From assembly GCA_910584065.1 (NCBI GenBank), contig CAJTZN010000003.1, positions 1 to 64,000 of the forward strand: 64,000 nucleotides of DNA. Reading direction: 5' to 3'. Shown one piece after another: positions 1-8,534 of this stretch. The notes beneath the pieces are model-generated. The model ran no database searches. It was not told the DNA's origin and saw nothing but the letters and a program-made list of their open reading frames with translations. The DNA comes from an uncultured Eubacterium sp. Lineage in GTDB: Bacteria; Bacillota; Clostridia; Lachnospirales; Lachnospiraceae. Numbering within the stretch: position 1 is the stretch's first letter; every line of letters starts with the position of its first letter. A program made the position numbers and the translations under genes.

Positions 1-70
1 TTTATCAACCTTCTTCCTTGGGATCCTCTATATTTTTAATTATACAGGAAGCTCCCTTCAAATTCTGATT

Positions 71-886
71 TTATCCCTTCATTCCACGGCTAATCATCGT
101 TACGGAAACGGATGTGTCCCACTGCCTTATTCCTTCTCTGTACAGACGGATCCGCTCATCATATTTGGAATTGATCACCGATATTATTTCATCCGCGTGA
201 TCGGAGTGAACTGACTGAACAGCCTCCATGTCAGTTTGACGCATCGCTTCAATCATTAGTTCTGCCATGCTGGATGAATACTTCAGATCGTCCGGAGTGA
301 GGTCAATAATCGCATATCCAGTAGTTACGTTTGTAAAACCATTTTTCTCCATGGATGCGGGAATTTCGGACTCAGATTTCGGAAATCTGCAAACATTGAA
401 CTTCTCCAGATCATTTTCTGATTGTGGAACACTTTCCCAAAACCGTTTTTCTTTTTCTGTTGTTTTCAGACATGGCGCGACACAGCAAAGCCCTTTTCGT
501 GCAGAAAGGCACAGACATATACCGCCCGATTTCAACACTCGTCTTTGTTCGCCCCAAAAAACAGTCGGCTCCACATGTTCCAAAACCGTATTGGAAATGG
601 TGACATCAAATGAATGATCCTCAAATGGAAGTTGTGTAACGTCACCTTCTCTAAAATCAACACCTGTGACATTTTCTTTTGCAAACGATATAAAATTGCT
701 GTCCCTGTCGATTGCAGTGATCTGTGCATTGGGATACCATCTGTGCATGGATTCTGCAAATGCTCCCGGCCCACAGCCAATCTCCAGAATCCTCAACTTA
801 GAACTCTGGTTCAGGTTAAACAAACTTTTATACTGATTAAAAAACATATTATCGAATCTTAATTTTCTACTAAGATACAGCGTCAT
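71..886 (-). CDS. Class I SAM-dependent methyltransferase with an in-frame amber codon upstream
   Basis: Probable small-molecule methyltransferase of the Rossmann-fold class I family. Motif I is visible as LEIGCGPGAF near residue 35, followed by the acidic end of strand 2 (AIDRD) and a post-motif GDVTQLPFEDHSFDVTISNTV region. The substrate cannot be told. Start choice is difficult. A good RBS (GGAGG) precedes an ATG at 922, but that frame hits TAG at 910-908 (codon 5) and then continues, in the same frame, into this protein. The first ATG after the stop is at 886 (a GTG lies at 898). Either the gene restarts there or it is a recent nonsense mutant. Everything after codon 5 looks intact. A promoter lies at 997-1025. 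Confidence 0.7.
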   Translation of the reverse strand: MTLYLSRKLRFDNMFFNQYKSLFNLNQSSKLRILEIGCGPGAFAESMHRWYPNAQITAIDRDSNFISFAKENVTGVDFREGDVTQLPFEDHSFDVTISNTVLEHVEPTVFWGEQRRVLKSGGICLCLSARKGLCCVAPCLKTTEKEKRFWESVPQSENDLEKFNVCRFPKSESEIPASMEKNGFTNVTTGYAIIDLTPDDLKYSSSMAELMIEAMRQTDMEAVQSVHSDHADEIISVINSKYDERIRLYREGIRQWDTSVSVTMISRGMKG

Positions 887-996
887 GATCCCTTGCACAT
901 GTTCTGACTAAATAGTATTCATATTACCTCCATAAACTCTGGTCCCGCTTTTTGTTTTTCTGTAATCTCCCTACCTGCTTTCGTTTTTATATCTCT

Positions 997-1025
997 ATAC
1001 TATCATATATTCGGAATATTTTCAA
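997..1025 (-). promoter_or_regulatory. Sigma-A-type promoter for the methyltransferase
   Basis: On the minus strand TTGAAA (1025-1020) is followed after 17 bp by TAGTAT (1002-997), about 75 bp before the ATG at 922. The spacing is canonical. Seen in sequence only. Confidence 0.5.
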
Positions 1026-1273
1026 TCAAAGCAAACCCGCCTACACGGAACAAATAAAAAGAGGGGCAGCATTTCTGTAAGTACATTGCTCTACAACGTA
1101 GTTGCTACGCTTTTTCACAAAAGCCTCTTCCCTTTCCCATACATTTCCTGTAAAATAGAACTATTCAAGATATTCTGGAGCGTTTTCTAGAGTCTGCTGG
1201 GGAGAGGATTAAGTCTTTAAAATGTCCTGTAAACAGAGAGCACAATCGAAATCTACGTGAAAGAGAGCTGGCT
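1026..1273. other. Intergenic region without a recognised gene
   Basis: I see no convincing start codon with an RBS in this stretch. From about 1155 an open frame runs without a start into the methyltransferase remnant at 1274, so part of this DNA may be flanking debris of the same decayed gene. Confidence 0.4.
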
Positions 1274-1555
1274 ATGAATGATAATAAATGTGCATTTAAC
1301 TCAAACGACTATGATAGAAAAATTATACAAACCCTACCATATTATGATGAATTCTATAAACAAGTCATTGATTTAGTGAAGATTTTGAATCATAATGCAG
1401 TAAGGTGGCTTGATATTGGTTGCGATGTTCAAAAATTGAATTATGCTAATGAATTTGATGTTATCACAGCGATACAGGTAAATCATTATTTGCATATAAA
1501 CGAACGAAGAATAGCACTGCAAAAATGTTATGAGGCATTAAAGATGAATAGATAA
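1274..1555 (+). pseudogene. Internally deleted SAM-dependent methyltransferase remnant
   Basis: The 93-residue product begins like a clostridial class I methyltransferase (FNSNDYDRK, PYYDEFYKQV) and reaches motif I as WLDIGC. The glycine-rich remainder of motif I and the following strands are missing. The sequence jumps to FDVITAIQVNHYLH, which in intact relatives is the region after motif II. Length is about 40 percent of a normal enzyme. It ends with LQKCYEALKMNR and a stop, so the C-terminal part is also lost. No SAM pocket can form, so the product is not expected to be active. It is AT-rich compared with the core genes of the window. Confidence 0.65.
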
Positions 1556-2009
1556 ATGACACATAAATAGCATGTGTTTCCTAAAAGTGTTACCGAGAAT
1601 GCTGTAATGCTCTTTCCCGGATATGTATTCCATGTTTCAGGCATCTGTATGCGGTCCATATTCCAAAGATTATAATTATTATAATCATTTGGCACCGCAC
1701 ATGGTTTACATATATAATTGGGCTCCGCGTATTTTACGTTCGGCTACGGAAAACTTCAAACAATAAAAACAACAAATCCCCCCTCTTAAACCTATGCTAA
1801 TTATAAAACATTTTATCGAATGGCGCAATATAAATGATAGTTCGCTCCCCCCCGGTAGCACGCTCTCGTAATAGTTATATAACGGCAGAGTCATCTTTCC
1901 CGTTAAAGATGTGCTAAAGTTTCTTATTTATTTTCCAGTAACCGTCTCATGCAAACGCTTGATGATACGGCTGATTTTTCTAGTGCTGACTTTCACTCTC
2001 TGTTTTTGC
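1556..2009. other. AT-rich spacer, no gene recognised
   Basis: About 450 bp between two decayed genes. Short open frames on both strands have no RBS and no recognisable motif. I see no hairpin with a T-tract and no clear promoter. Confidence 0.4.
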
Positions 2010-2640
2010 TTATTTCAATTTTTCCACTTCATCTATAGAAAGTCCGACAAACTCCGCGATCTTTTCCATCGTTATTGTTCCGTCTTCCAACATCTTCTTT
2101 GCAACTTCCTTTTTTCCTGCCCTCTTTCCTTCTTTTATTCCTTCCCTCAATGACTGATCTCTCATATCTTCCATCGCCCGGCACATAATTTGAATCCCCT
2201 CCTTACTCTCCTTGAAAAATCTTACCCTTTCTGCCAATTTCCCATAATACATATCCGCTGCATCTGTACAGAAAAAATCGTGCATCAACCTCCCGATCGG
2301 CGTATCTCCACGGTAAACGCCACCTCGCCCTTCTTCGACCGGCCCCTTTATCTTCCCGCTGTATTTCCACGTTTAGTTTTACCCTTGAGCTGTCAGTCGC
2401 CAAAATATCAAGCCGCACTGAACGATTTAGCAGATTGTCCACAAATACCTGCGTATGAACATCCAGCACCTTCAAATCCATTTTTTCCAGTATGATCTGC
2501 AATACCAGTACTATGCCTGCCGTATCTCCCTCAAAACACTTCGTAAGGAAATCATCATCAAGCAGCCTAAAATTTTTTAGCCTCTGTAAATCTTCCCGAT
2601 GTTTCTGATCTGTTTGTTCCGTAACTGTCAATCTCCCCAC
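2010..2640 (-). pseudogene. Rpn/PD-(D/E)XK-type recombination-promoting nuclease, deleted and frameshifted
   Basis: Two frames together make one broken protein. The first part (2640 to about 2300) carries the family start LRLKNFRLLDDDFLTKCF-like segment and the nuclease core VRLDILATDSSRVKLNVEIQ, where D and ExQ are the expected PD-(D/E)XK residues. After GAGRRRAR the reading must switch frame to continue as GVYRGDTPIGRLMHDFFCTD and the C-terminal helical tail ending VGLSIDEVEKLK. Compared with the intact relative at 49610, roughly 75 residues are missing at the junction. The family is known as Rpn/transposase_31-like nucleases; this copy is dead or at most a truncated product. Confidence 0.75.
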
Positions 2641-2648
2641 CAGTTCCC

Positions 2649-2678
2649 ATTATCACAGAAAAAGGACAGTTATGTCAA
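2649..2678 (-). promoter_or_regulatory. Promoter of the broken Rpn-type gene
   Basis: Minus strand TTGACA (2678-2673), 18 bp spacer, GATAAT (2654-2649), just upstream of the GTG at 2640. The promoter has stayed intact although the gene is broken. The rest of 2679-2929 shows nothing recognisable. Confidence 0.5.
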
Positions 2679-2929
2679 ACCGCCCCTTTGTTCTATAAAT
2701 ATCTGTGTGAAATTTGTTCAAAGACTATTCATACGCGTAAGTATTGGATGACACATTCGGTGCTGGCATAACGACAGGTGCAGGAGTGAACCTCCGTTTC
2801 TGGATGGAACTGATCGTTATTCTCACACAGTATTTATCTATTTATTTAAATGATAATTTGTATATTGTTCGTTCCCAGAGTGGAATACTCTACGAAAAAA
2901 TCTATACCTTTTGAACCCACTATTTGAAC

Positions 2930-2981
2930 ACAAAATAAAAGCAGACCATTCCACTTATACCAAGTAGACCGATCTGCTTTT
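2930..2981 (-). terminator. Rho-independent terminator of the secreted repeat protein gene
   Basis: On the minus strand AAAAGCAGA (2981-2973) pairs with TCTGCTTTT (2945-2937), with partial pairing inside, and runs into TTTTATTTTG. It lies about 40 bp after the stop at 3019. Confidence 0.65.
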
Positions 2982-3018
2982 TCTATTTCAAATATATTCA
3001 CCTTTCCAAGTACAAACT

Positions 3019-5901
3019 CTATTTCACTGATCTTACCTTCGTCCAGCCGGAATAAAATTTCTGTGGCTTTCCATTCACCTTTACCACCTTAAACGTCCGT
3101 ATTCTAACATAATACTTCTTCCTCTTCTTTTTGATCGAAAGCATTTTAGAAACAACCTTATTATTCTTTACGATTACTGTTTTTGCAGTTTTTCCCGTAA
3201 TTTTTTTACTTGTAGAATACTGTATCTCATAACCGGTTGTCTGCTTACGCTGTTTCTTCCATTTTACAAAAATGCCTTTCGGTCTTCGAACGAGCCGGAA
3301 TGACCCTATACTCTTTGGTACTATGTCAAAATACGCTGTCATGCTTCCCTCATAATCGCCCCTAAAAATAACCGTTACGGAAGCCTTGCCCACATTGACA
3401 TTATTTCCATACTTCAGTACATAATTTTTACTGTCGATCTCCATTCCATTTGAATCTATAATACGAACCGACAGCTTTCGTTCCTTTCCTGTATATACGA
3501 GTGAGCCCGAAGAAAGCGCTACTTTTTGCGGACGGCAAATAGTTTGTTTTTCTTTTATCTGTCCACATTCGCACCGGACGATCCGCTCCCCGTCTTTTTC
3601 AATAGCAGCCCTAATAATCACCGTTTCGTATTTATGAATGTGCACAGGGGCAATCGGTGTTTCTGTTGGCGCAGCCGTTGAAGATGGTTCCGGCGGTCCC
3701 GTTGGCGCAGCCGTTGAAGGTGGTTCCGGCTCCTTCGTCGGCGCGGCACTTTCTTCTCCCGGTTTCGCTGTGGTTACTGGCGCTAGTGTCTTTATCGGTT
3801 CCGGCGGTCCCGTTGGCGCAGCCGTTGAAGATGCTTCCGGCTCTTTCGTCGGTGCGGCGCTTTCTTCTCCCGGCGGAATTGGGTGCTGTGTCTCTCCCGG
3901 TTTCGCTGTGGCTGCTGGCGCCAATGTCTTTATCGGTTCCGGCGGCCTCGTTGGTTCGGCCGTTGAAGATGATTCCGGCTTATCCGTCGGCGCGGCGCTT
4001 TCTTCTCCCGGCGGGACTGGGCGCTGTGTCTCTCCCGGTTTCGCTGTGGTCGCTGGCGCTAATGTCTCTATTGGTTCCGGCTCCTTCGTCGGCGCTGCCG
4101 TTAAGGATGGTTCCGGCTCTACTGTCGGGTTTGTTGACGGCAGCGCCGTTGGTGCTGCCGTTGGCTCCGCAGTTGGTGCTGCCGTCGGTCTCTGCTCCGG
4201 TGCCTTATCCCAAAAAGCCACTTTTTTTTCTGCTTTGACCAAATGCTTTAATGCCTTTACATCCCTGACTGCTTCCAAAGCTTCCGAACAGTAATCGGAG
4301 CAGAATAGAACCGTATATTCACCGGTCTTCGCCCCCTCAAATGCCTCTAAAAAATACTTCCCGGGATGATCCTGCGACGACATTAATGAAATCGCATTGC
4401 CCCAGTCTGTTTTTTCCTGGATTTCCGGTTCATCACTCTCCCAATAATCGGATTTGATCATAAAAATATAATCAAACTGATAAAGTCCCAGCTCTTCTAC
4501 TTCATCTGTGCCAAACTCATTTCCTTTCGTATCTTTCCATACAATTTCAAAAAAAACATTCTCATTTGGGATCGTTCCATCCTCATTACCCATGATCTGG
4601 CTTAACACTACATCAGAAGGAGACGAAACAATATCAATTTCCCCAACTTCTTTGATTTCCCCTTGGGATTCCCGTGATACAGACCATATTCCTTTTTCGT
4701 AATCCAATTGATACCCATTTTCTATATTCCGGTCGGGCAATATAAAATTATTGAAAGAAGCTTTACCCTCATCAGCAGTGATATAAGGCCGGCCGACATC
4801 TAATCCACTGGGGAAAAGCCTGCTTCCTGTCTGAAAACGGGTCGTGCCCGTCACATTTCCCATGATCCTGACAGAACTATTCTGATCTACTACTAAAATA
4901 CCATTTTCTTCCTGTGCCTGTCCACCCCCGGTAAGATTTCCTGAAATAAGCACCGCTTCGACTGCATCAATGTCCAGACATCCTCCCTGCTTCAGGGTGA
5001 CATTCCCATATGTACCCGTTTGGGTCGCCAGGGCAGCTCGATCCTGCACCACAAGATTTCCCACATTTTCTACATCTGCGTTTTCCAGTTTACACCCGCT
5101 CAGCGTCAGGACCGCGTTGTCATTTCCTAAAAACTTAACTGCTTTTCCATTTTCATTTTCACCGCCGGAAATCGTTATTTCTGCCTTGCTGTTTCTGCTT
5201 ACATCAACCTGATCACGGACGGTCGCACCTGCATCCAGATCCACAATAACCGCACCCTCATAGGGAACTTTATTATCACTTTCCGCTCCGTGCCCCATAT
5301 AAACAGCCTGAAACATCGTTTTTTCATTTGAGTTCCTGACAGTCAGGGACGCGCTGTCTCCAATCTGCGTATTTGTGTATCCGCCTGCAAATACAGTCGG
5401 CAGAAGTTCCTTCTCCGTACCGCCTAATTCGCCCAGGCTTCCTCCGCCTTTTAAATATGTCGCTACATTATCAAATGTTAAACCATGCCCTGCGAGGAAA
5501 ATTTCCCGGTGCGCTACACTTCCGAGTGACTGACTGGAACTAAACGTTAATTCAATGTCCTGAAAACAAACATCCCCTTCCAGCTGGATCGGGCTCCGGC
5601 TGTTGATACTGCTGTTTCCTGTGCCGCGGATCACGGTATCCGCAGGGATTTTGACCGGAAGCATCCGCTTATCGGTATCCACTTCCTCCCCGATCGTGAT
5701 CACTTGATCCGGTGCGATAACGATCGGACTCTTATGCTGCTGCAGTGCCAGCATAAATTTTTCCGTCGAATCAACCAACTCCCCATCCTCTACGATCTGC
5801 GTCCGGTCTACATTTAGTGCGGACACCGGACTTTGTATCCCTCCGGCCGCCAGCGCTGCTGTCAACAGCATACACAAACCTCTTTTTATAACAACCCTCA
5901 T
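3019..5901 (-). CDS. Large secreted protein with Pro/Thr-rich tandem repeats and C-terminal Ig/FnIII-like domains
   Basis: A 960-residue extracellular protein of unknown role. The start at 5901 (MRVVIKRG) has GGAGG at the right distance. A signal peptide follows, ending near PVSA. The N-terminal half has a repeated beta-strand pattern with many short Asn/Gly turns, like a pectate-lyase-type beta-helix or adhesin. Residues about 570-755 are proline/threonine-rich repeats of the APTxEPE and TAKPGE type, a likely wall-spanning stalk. Then comes a HIHKY...CECG motif seen in Lachnospiraceae surface proteins, an Ig-like domain (about 790-860) and an FnIII-like end (about 862-960). No LPXTG is present. 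It forms a single-gene unit with its own terminator. Confidence 0.75.
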   Translation of the reverse strand: MRVVIKRGLCMLLTAALAAGGIQSPVSALNVDRTQIVEDGELVDSTEKFMLALQQHKSPIVIAPDQVITIGEEVDTDKRMLPVKIPADTVIRGTGNSSINSRSPIQLEGDVCFQDIELTFSSSQSLGSVAHREIFLAGHGLTFDNVATYLKGGGSLGELGGTEKELLPTVFAGGYTNTQIGDSASLTVRNSNEKTMFQAVYMGHGAESDNKVPYEGAVIVDLDAGATVRDQVDVSRNSKAEITISGGENENGKAVKFLGNDNAVLTLSGCKLENADVENVGNLVVQDRAALATQTGTYGNVTLKQGGCLDIDAVEAVLISGNLTGGGQAQEENGILVVDQNSSVRIMGNVTGTTRFQTGSRLFPSGLDVGRPYITADEGKASFNNFILPDRNIENGYQLDYEKGIWSVSRESQGEIKEVGEIDIVSSPSDVVLSQIMGNEDGTIPNENVFFEIVWKDTKGNEFGTDEVEELGLYQFDYIFMIKSDYWESDEPEIQEKTDWGNAISLMSSQDHPGKYFLEAFEGAKTGEYTVLFCSDYCSEALEAVRDVKALKHLVKAEKKVAFWDKAPEQRPTAAPTAEPTAAPTALPSTNPTVEPEPSLTAAPTKEPEPIETLAPATTAKPGETQRPVPPGEESAAPTDKPESSSTAEPTRPPEPIKTLAPAATAKPGETQHPIPPGEESAAPTKEPEASSTAAPTGPPEPIKTLAPVTTAKPGEESAAPTKEPEPPSTAAPTGPPEPSSTAAPTETPIAPVHIHKYETVIIRAAIEKDGERIVRCECGQIKEKQTICRPQKVALSSGSLVYTGKERKLSVRIIDSNGMEIDSKNYVLKYGNNVNVGKASVTVIFRGDYEGSMTAYFDIVPKSIGSFRLVRRPKGIFVKWKKQRKQTTGYEIQYSTSKKITGKTAKTVIVKNNKVVSKMLSIKKKRKKYYVRIRTFKVVKVNGKPQKFYSGWTKVRSVK
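3660..4200 (-). repeat. In-frame tandem repeats coding for the Pro/Thr-rich stalk
   Basis: Blocks of roughly 140 bp recur three times (PEPIxTLAPxxTAKPGE ... EESAAPT), with shorter 12-36 bp subrepeats. The repeats keep frame and differ by substitutions. Copy-number change by slippage is likely. Long open frames on the opposite strand here are a composition effect. Confidence 0.85.
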
Positions 5902-5997
5902 TAGACATCCTCCTTTTTTGTAGAACATTCAACTATAAAATGATTATACTTGAAATCCATTATTTTGAATAGCCGGATTTTAAATTTTATTTTTTAC

Positions 5998-6026
5998 TTG
6001 CAATGCGCAAACATATGTGCTATATT
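5998..6026 (+). promoter_or_regulatory. Promoter of the radical-SAM/DUF4130 operon
   Basis: TTGCAA (5998-6003), 17 bp, TATATT (6021-6026). An in-frame ATG at 6003 falls inside this promoter and so cannot be the start. Confidence 0.55.
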
Positions 6027-6086
6027 ATTACTAAACAAACGTTCGGAAAGGAGGAAGGGAAGTCTGCATCTTCCCCAGCGGAGACA

Positions 6087-7616
6087 ATGGAACTAACCAC
6101 GGAGATTTTTCATAAACTGGAGATACTTTCCGATGCTGCGAAATATGATGTCGCCTGCACATCCAGCGGATCCAGCCGGAAGGGCGTAAAAGGCACGATG
6201 GGAAATGCCGTGTCCGCGGGCCTCTGCCACTGTTTTGCTGCCGACGGCAGATGTATTTCCCTGTTAAAAATATTACAGACAAACGAATGTGTATACGATT
6301 GCAAATATTGTCAGAACCGCCTTTCAAATGATGTTCCACGGGCACATTTCACGCCGGAGGAGATTGCAGAACTGACGATTTCGTTTTACCGCAGAAATTA
6401 TATCGAGGGACTTTTCCTCAGTTCCGGCATTCGAAAAAATCCTGACTTTACGATGGAACAGATCTATCAGGCAATCTATCTCCTTCGCAATCGATATAAG
6501 TTTAACGGCTATATCCATGTCAAGGCTATTCCGGGCGCAGACCCTCTTCTTATTGAAAAAACGGGCTGGCTGGCTGACCGAATGAGTGTAAATCTGGAAA
6601 TGCCGACATCTTCCGGACTAAAAACACTGGCTCCACAGAAATCCAGAAAAACGATACTGACCCCGATGCGTCAGATCCAGGTCGGCCGAAAAGAGAACCG
6701 CCTCCTGCTTGAAGGCAGGAGATTACCTGGTGTCCAAAATCAAATGCGCATTGGCGCCGCCCCGGAAGACGAGACATTTTCCGACACAGCACGGATAGCG
6801 GGGCATTCCGGATCCACAGCCGACGGTACGCAAACCGCCAGTATGCCAGCTGACGGTACACGAACCGCTGGTACACCACCCGATGTAACTCCATCCGGCG
6901 GGATGTATTCCAAAAAACAACTTCCCGAACCCCCAAAACAAAACTTCTCCCTTCAGGAGTTTCATCCAAACGCCAGCTTTGTCCCGGCAGGCCAGAGCAC
7001 ACAGATGATCGTGGGGGCATCGGATGAAAGCGACTATGAGATCGTCCATATGGCGGCAGCGATGTATAAGCAGTTTGATCTAAAACGGGTCTTCTATTCC
7101 GCTTTTGTAAACACAACCCATGACCCGATCCTTCCTGAGATAAAAGAAGGGCCTCCCCTGCTGCGTGAACACCGTTTATATCAGGCAGATTTTCTTTTAC
7201 GGTTTTACCAGTTTGAAGCCGAAGAGATCATTACAGAAGATACCCCGTTCCTAAATGTGCAGATCGACCCCAAATGCAACTGGGCGCTTAACCACCTGGC
7301 CTTTTTCCCGGTAGAAGTACAGACTGCCGATTACCATACCCTTCTCCGGATCCCCGGTGTAGGAGTCAAGTCAGCCCGGCGCATACTGGCTGCAAGACGG
7401 CTCGGGCATTTGGATTTTGCCTCGCTGAAAAAATTCGGCGTCGTCTTAAAACGAGCCATGTACTTCATTACATGCGGAGGAAAAACGATGATCCCGCTAA
7501 AGCTAAATGAGAAATTTATTCTTACCAATCTGCTCGGGCTGCGTGAGCGTCTTCCGGCGTCCGTCACAGGTGAGAACATGTATGAACAGATGTCATTGCT
7601 GGATTTTCTTCCTTAA
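6087..7616 (+). CDS. Radical SAM protein, putative DNA modification/repair type, with an unusual insertion
   Basis: Matches the radical SAM family that is genetically linked to a UDG/DUF4130 partner (TIGR03916 type). The cluster motif CVYDCKYC lies at residues 68-75 (CX3CX2C), and the C-terminal part has a helix-hairpin-helix motif IPGVGVKSARRI (about 421-432), typical of DNA binding. Start at 6087 (MELTTEIFHKLEIL) fits the family N-terminus, and GGAG precedes it. Family members are about 420 residues. This one has 509, because a low-complexity stretch rich in Thr/Gly/Asp/Pro (roughly residues 205-285, containing repeated ADGTxTA units) sits between ILTPMRQI and FVPAGQSTQMIVGA. The next gene is its usual partner. 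Confidence 0.85.
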   Translation: MELTTEIFHKLEILSDAAKYDVACTSSGSSRKGVKGTMGNAVSAGLCHCFAADGRCISLLKILQTNECVYDCKYCQNRLSNDVPRAHFTPEEIAELTISFYRRNYIEGLFLSSGIRKNPDFTMEQIYQAIYLLRNRYKFNGYIHVKAIPGADPLLIEKTGWLADRMSVNLEMPTSSGLKTLAPQKSRKTILTPMRQIQVGRKENRLLLEGRRLPGVQNQMRIGAAPEDETFSDTARIAGHSGSTADGTQTASMPADGTRTAGTPPDVTPSGGMYSKKQLPEPPKQNFSLQEFHPNASFVPAGQSTQMIVGASDESDYEIVHMAAAMYKQFDLKRVFYSAFVNTTHDPILPEIKEGPPLLREHRLYQADFLLRFYQFEAEEIITEDTPFLNVQIDPKCNWALNHLAFFPVEVQTADYHTLLRIPGVGVKSARRILAARRLGHLDFASLKKFGVVLKRAMYFITCGGKTMIPLKLNEKFILTNLLGLRERLPASVTGENMYEQMSLLDFLP

Positions 7617-7685
7617 TGGCGTTTGCTCAGCAGGGGCAGCCGGCACAAACCGAAACACATCCGTAACCGCAGAAGGAGGCACGGC

Positions 7686-8480
7686 ATGAACACAAAAATT
7701 GACGCAAACGAACGGTATGTCTTCTTATGCGAAGACTCCATCGAAGGCATTTTTACCGCCGTGTACAATGCGTTTGCCAAACGGCACGGCCATGACAAAA
7801 ACCACATCCAGATTGCCGATCAATACTATAATCAGGAACTTTTGACCACGTATATACCCGTGAACACAGATTTTGAAAAGGCAGTAAAAGTCGCACGCAC
7901 GATACAGGATAAGATTGGAGACGATGTATATGAATTTATCCAAAAAGCATCGGTATCTTCGGATCCGGAAAAGGCAGATGCCATCTACCGGGTTATCATC
8001 CTTGCCCTGAAAATGGGAAAAAAAGTCCTTTCTTATCTCACGGAACCAAACGTTGCGTTTCTAATGGAGCTGGAACGAAGTACAAATAATGAAATACAGA
8101 AACTGCTGCAATTTCTTCGTTTTGAAGAGCTGAAAAATGGTTTTTTGTTCGCCAGGATCAACCCTAAATGCGCAATTCTCCCCTATCTGGCGGAACATTT
8201 TTCAGACCGCTTTTCCGGGGAGAATTGGATCATTGTTGATACGGTTCGCGACAGCATGCTCATTCATGAAATCCACAAAGGCTGTTCGCTGATGATGACG
8301 AGCGATATTGATTTTGATGCTTTTACACCCGAATATTCCGAGGATGAAGAACTTTGGCGGAAGCTTTGGAAAACGTTTGTCGATTCGATCGCCATTAAGG
8401 AACGAATCAATCCCCGCCTGCAAATGCAAATGCTTCCGCTCCGGTTCCGCAAATATATGAAAGAGTTCCATCCTGACTAA
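7686..8480 (+). CDS. TIGR03915/DUF4130-type DNA metabolism protein, partner of the radical SAM gene
   Basis: 264 residues. The family is annotated as a probable DNA metabolism protein and in some species is fused to a uracil-DNA-glycosylase domain. Here it stands alone. Recognisable features are YVFLCEDSIEGIFTAVYNAF at the start, AIYRVIILALKMG in the middle, and the FARINPKCAILPYLAEHFSDRF core. The start at 7686 has AGGAGG 6 bp upstream. It lies 69 bp after the radical SAM gene and has no promoter of its own that I can see, so the two are co-transcribed. The biochemical role is not established for the family. Confidence 0.8.
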   Translation: MNTKIDANERYVFLCEDSIEGIFTAVYNAFAKRHGHDKNHIQIADQYYNQELLTTYIPVNTDFEKAVKVARTIQDKIGDDVYEFIQKASVSSDPEKADAIYRVIILALKMGKKVLSYLTEPNVAFLMELERSTNNEIQKLLQFLRFEELKNGFLFARINPKCAILPYLAEHFSDRFSGENWIIVDTVRDSMLIHEIHKGCSLMMTSDIDFDAFTPEYSEDEELWRKLWKTFVDSIAIKERINPRLQMQMLPLRFRKYMKEFHPD

Positions 8481-8534
8481 TATGCTTCACCACTCACATT
8501 TCGCCAATCAAGCGGTACGGCACACCAAACGGCG

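Noticed and set aside
3660..4200. Possible CRISPR array because of regular repeats
   Set aside because: The repeats are degenerate, in frame and code for a stalk. There are no unique spacers of constant length and no cas genes.
3638..4294. 218-codon Gly/Ala/Val-rich open frame on the plus strand
   Set aside because: It is the complement of the Pro/Thr repeats of the secreted protein; composition keeps the opposite strand open.
6003..6086. Longer N-terminus for the radical SAM protein
   Set aside because: The ATG at 6003 overlaps the promoter, and the family begins at the later Met.
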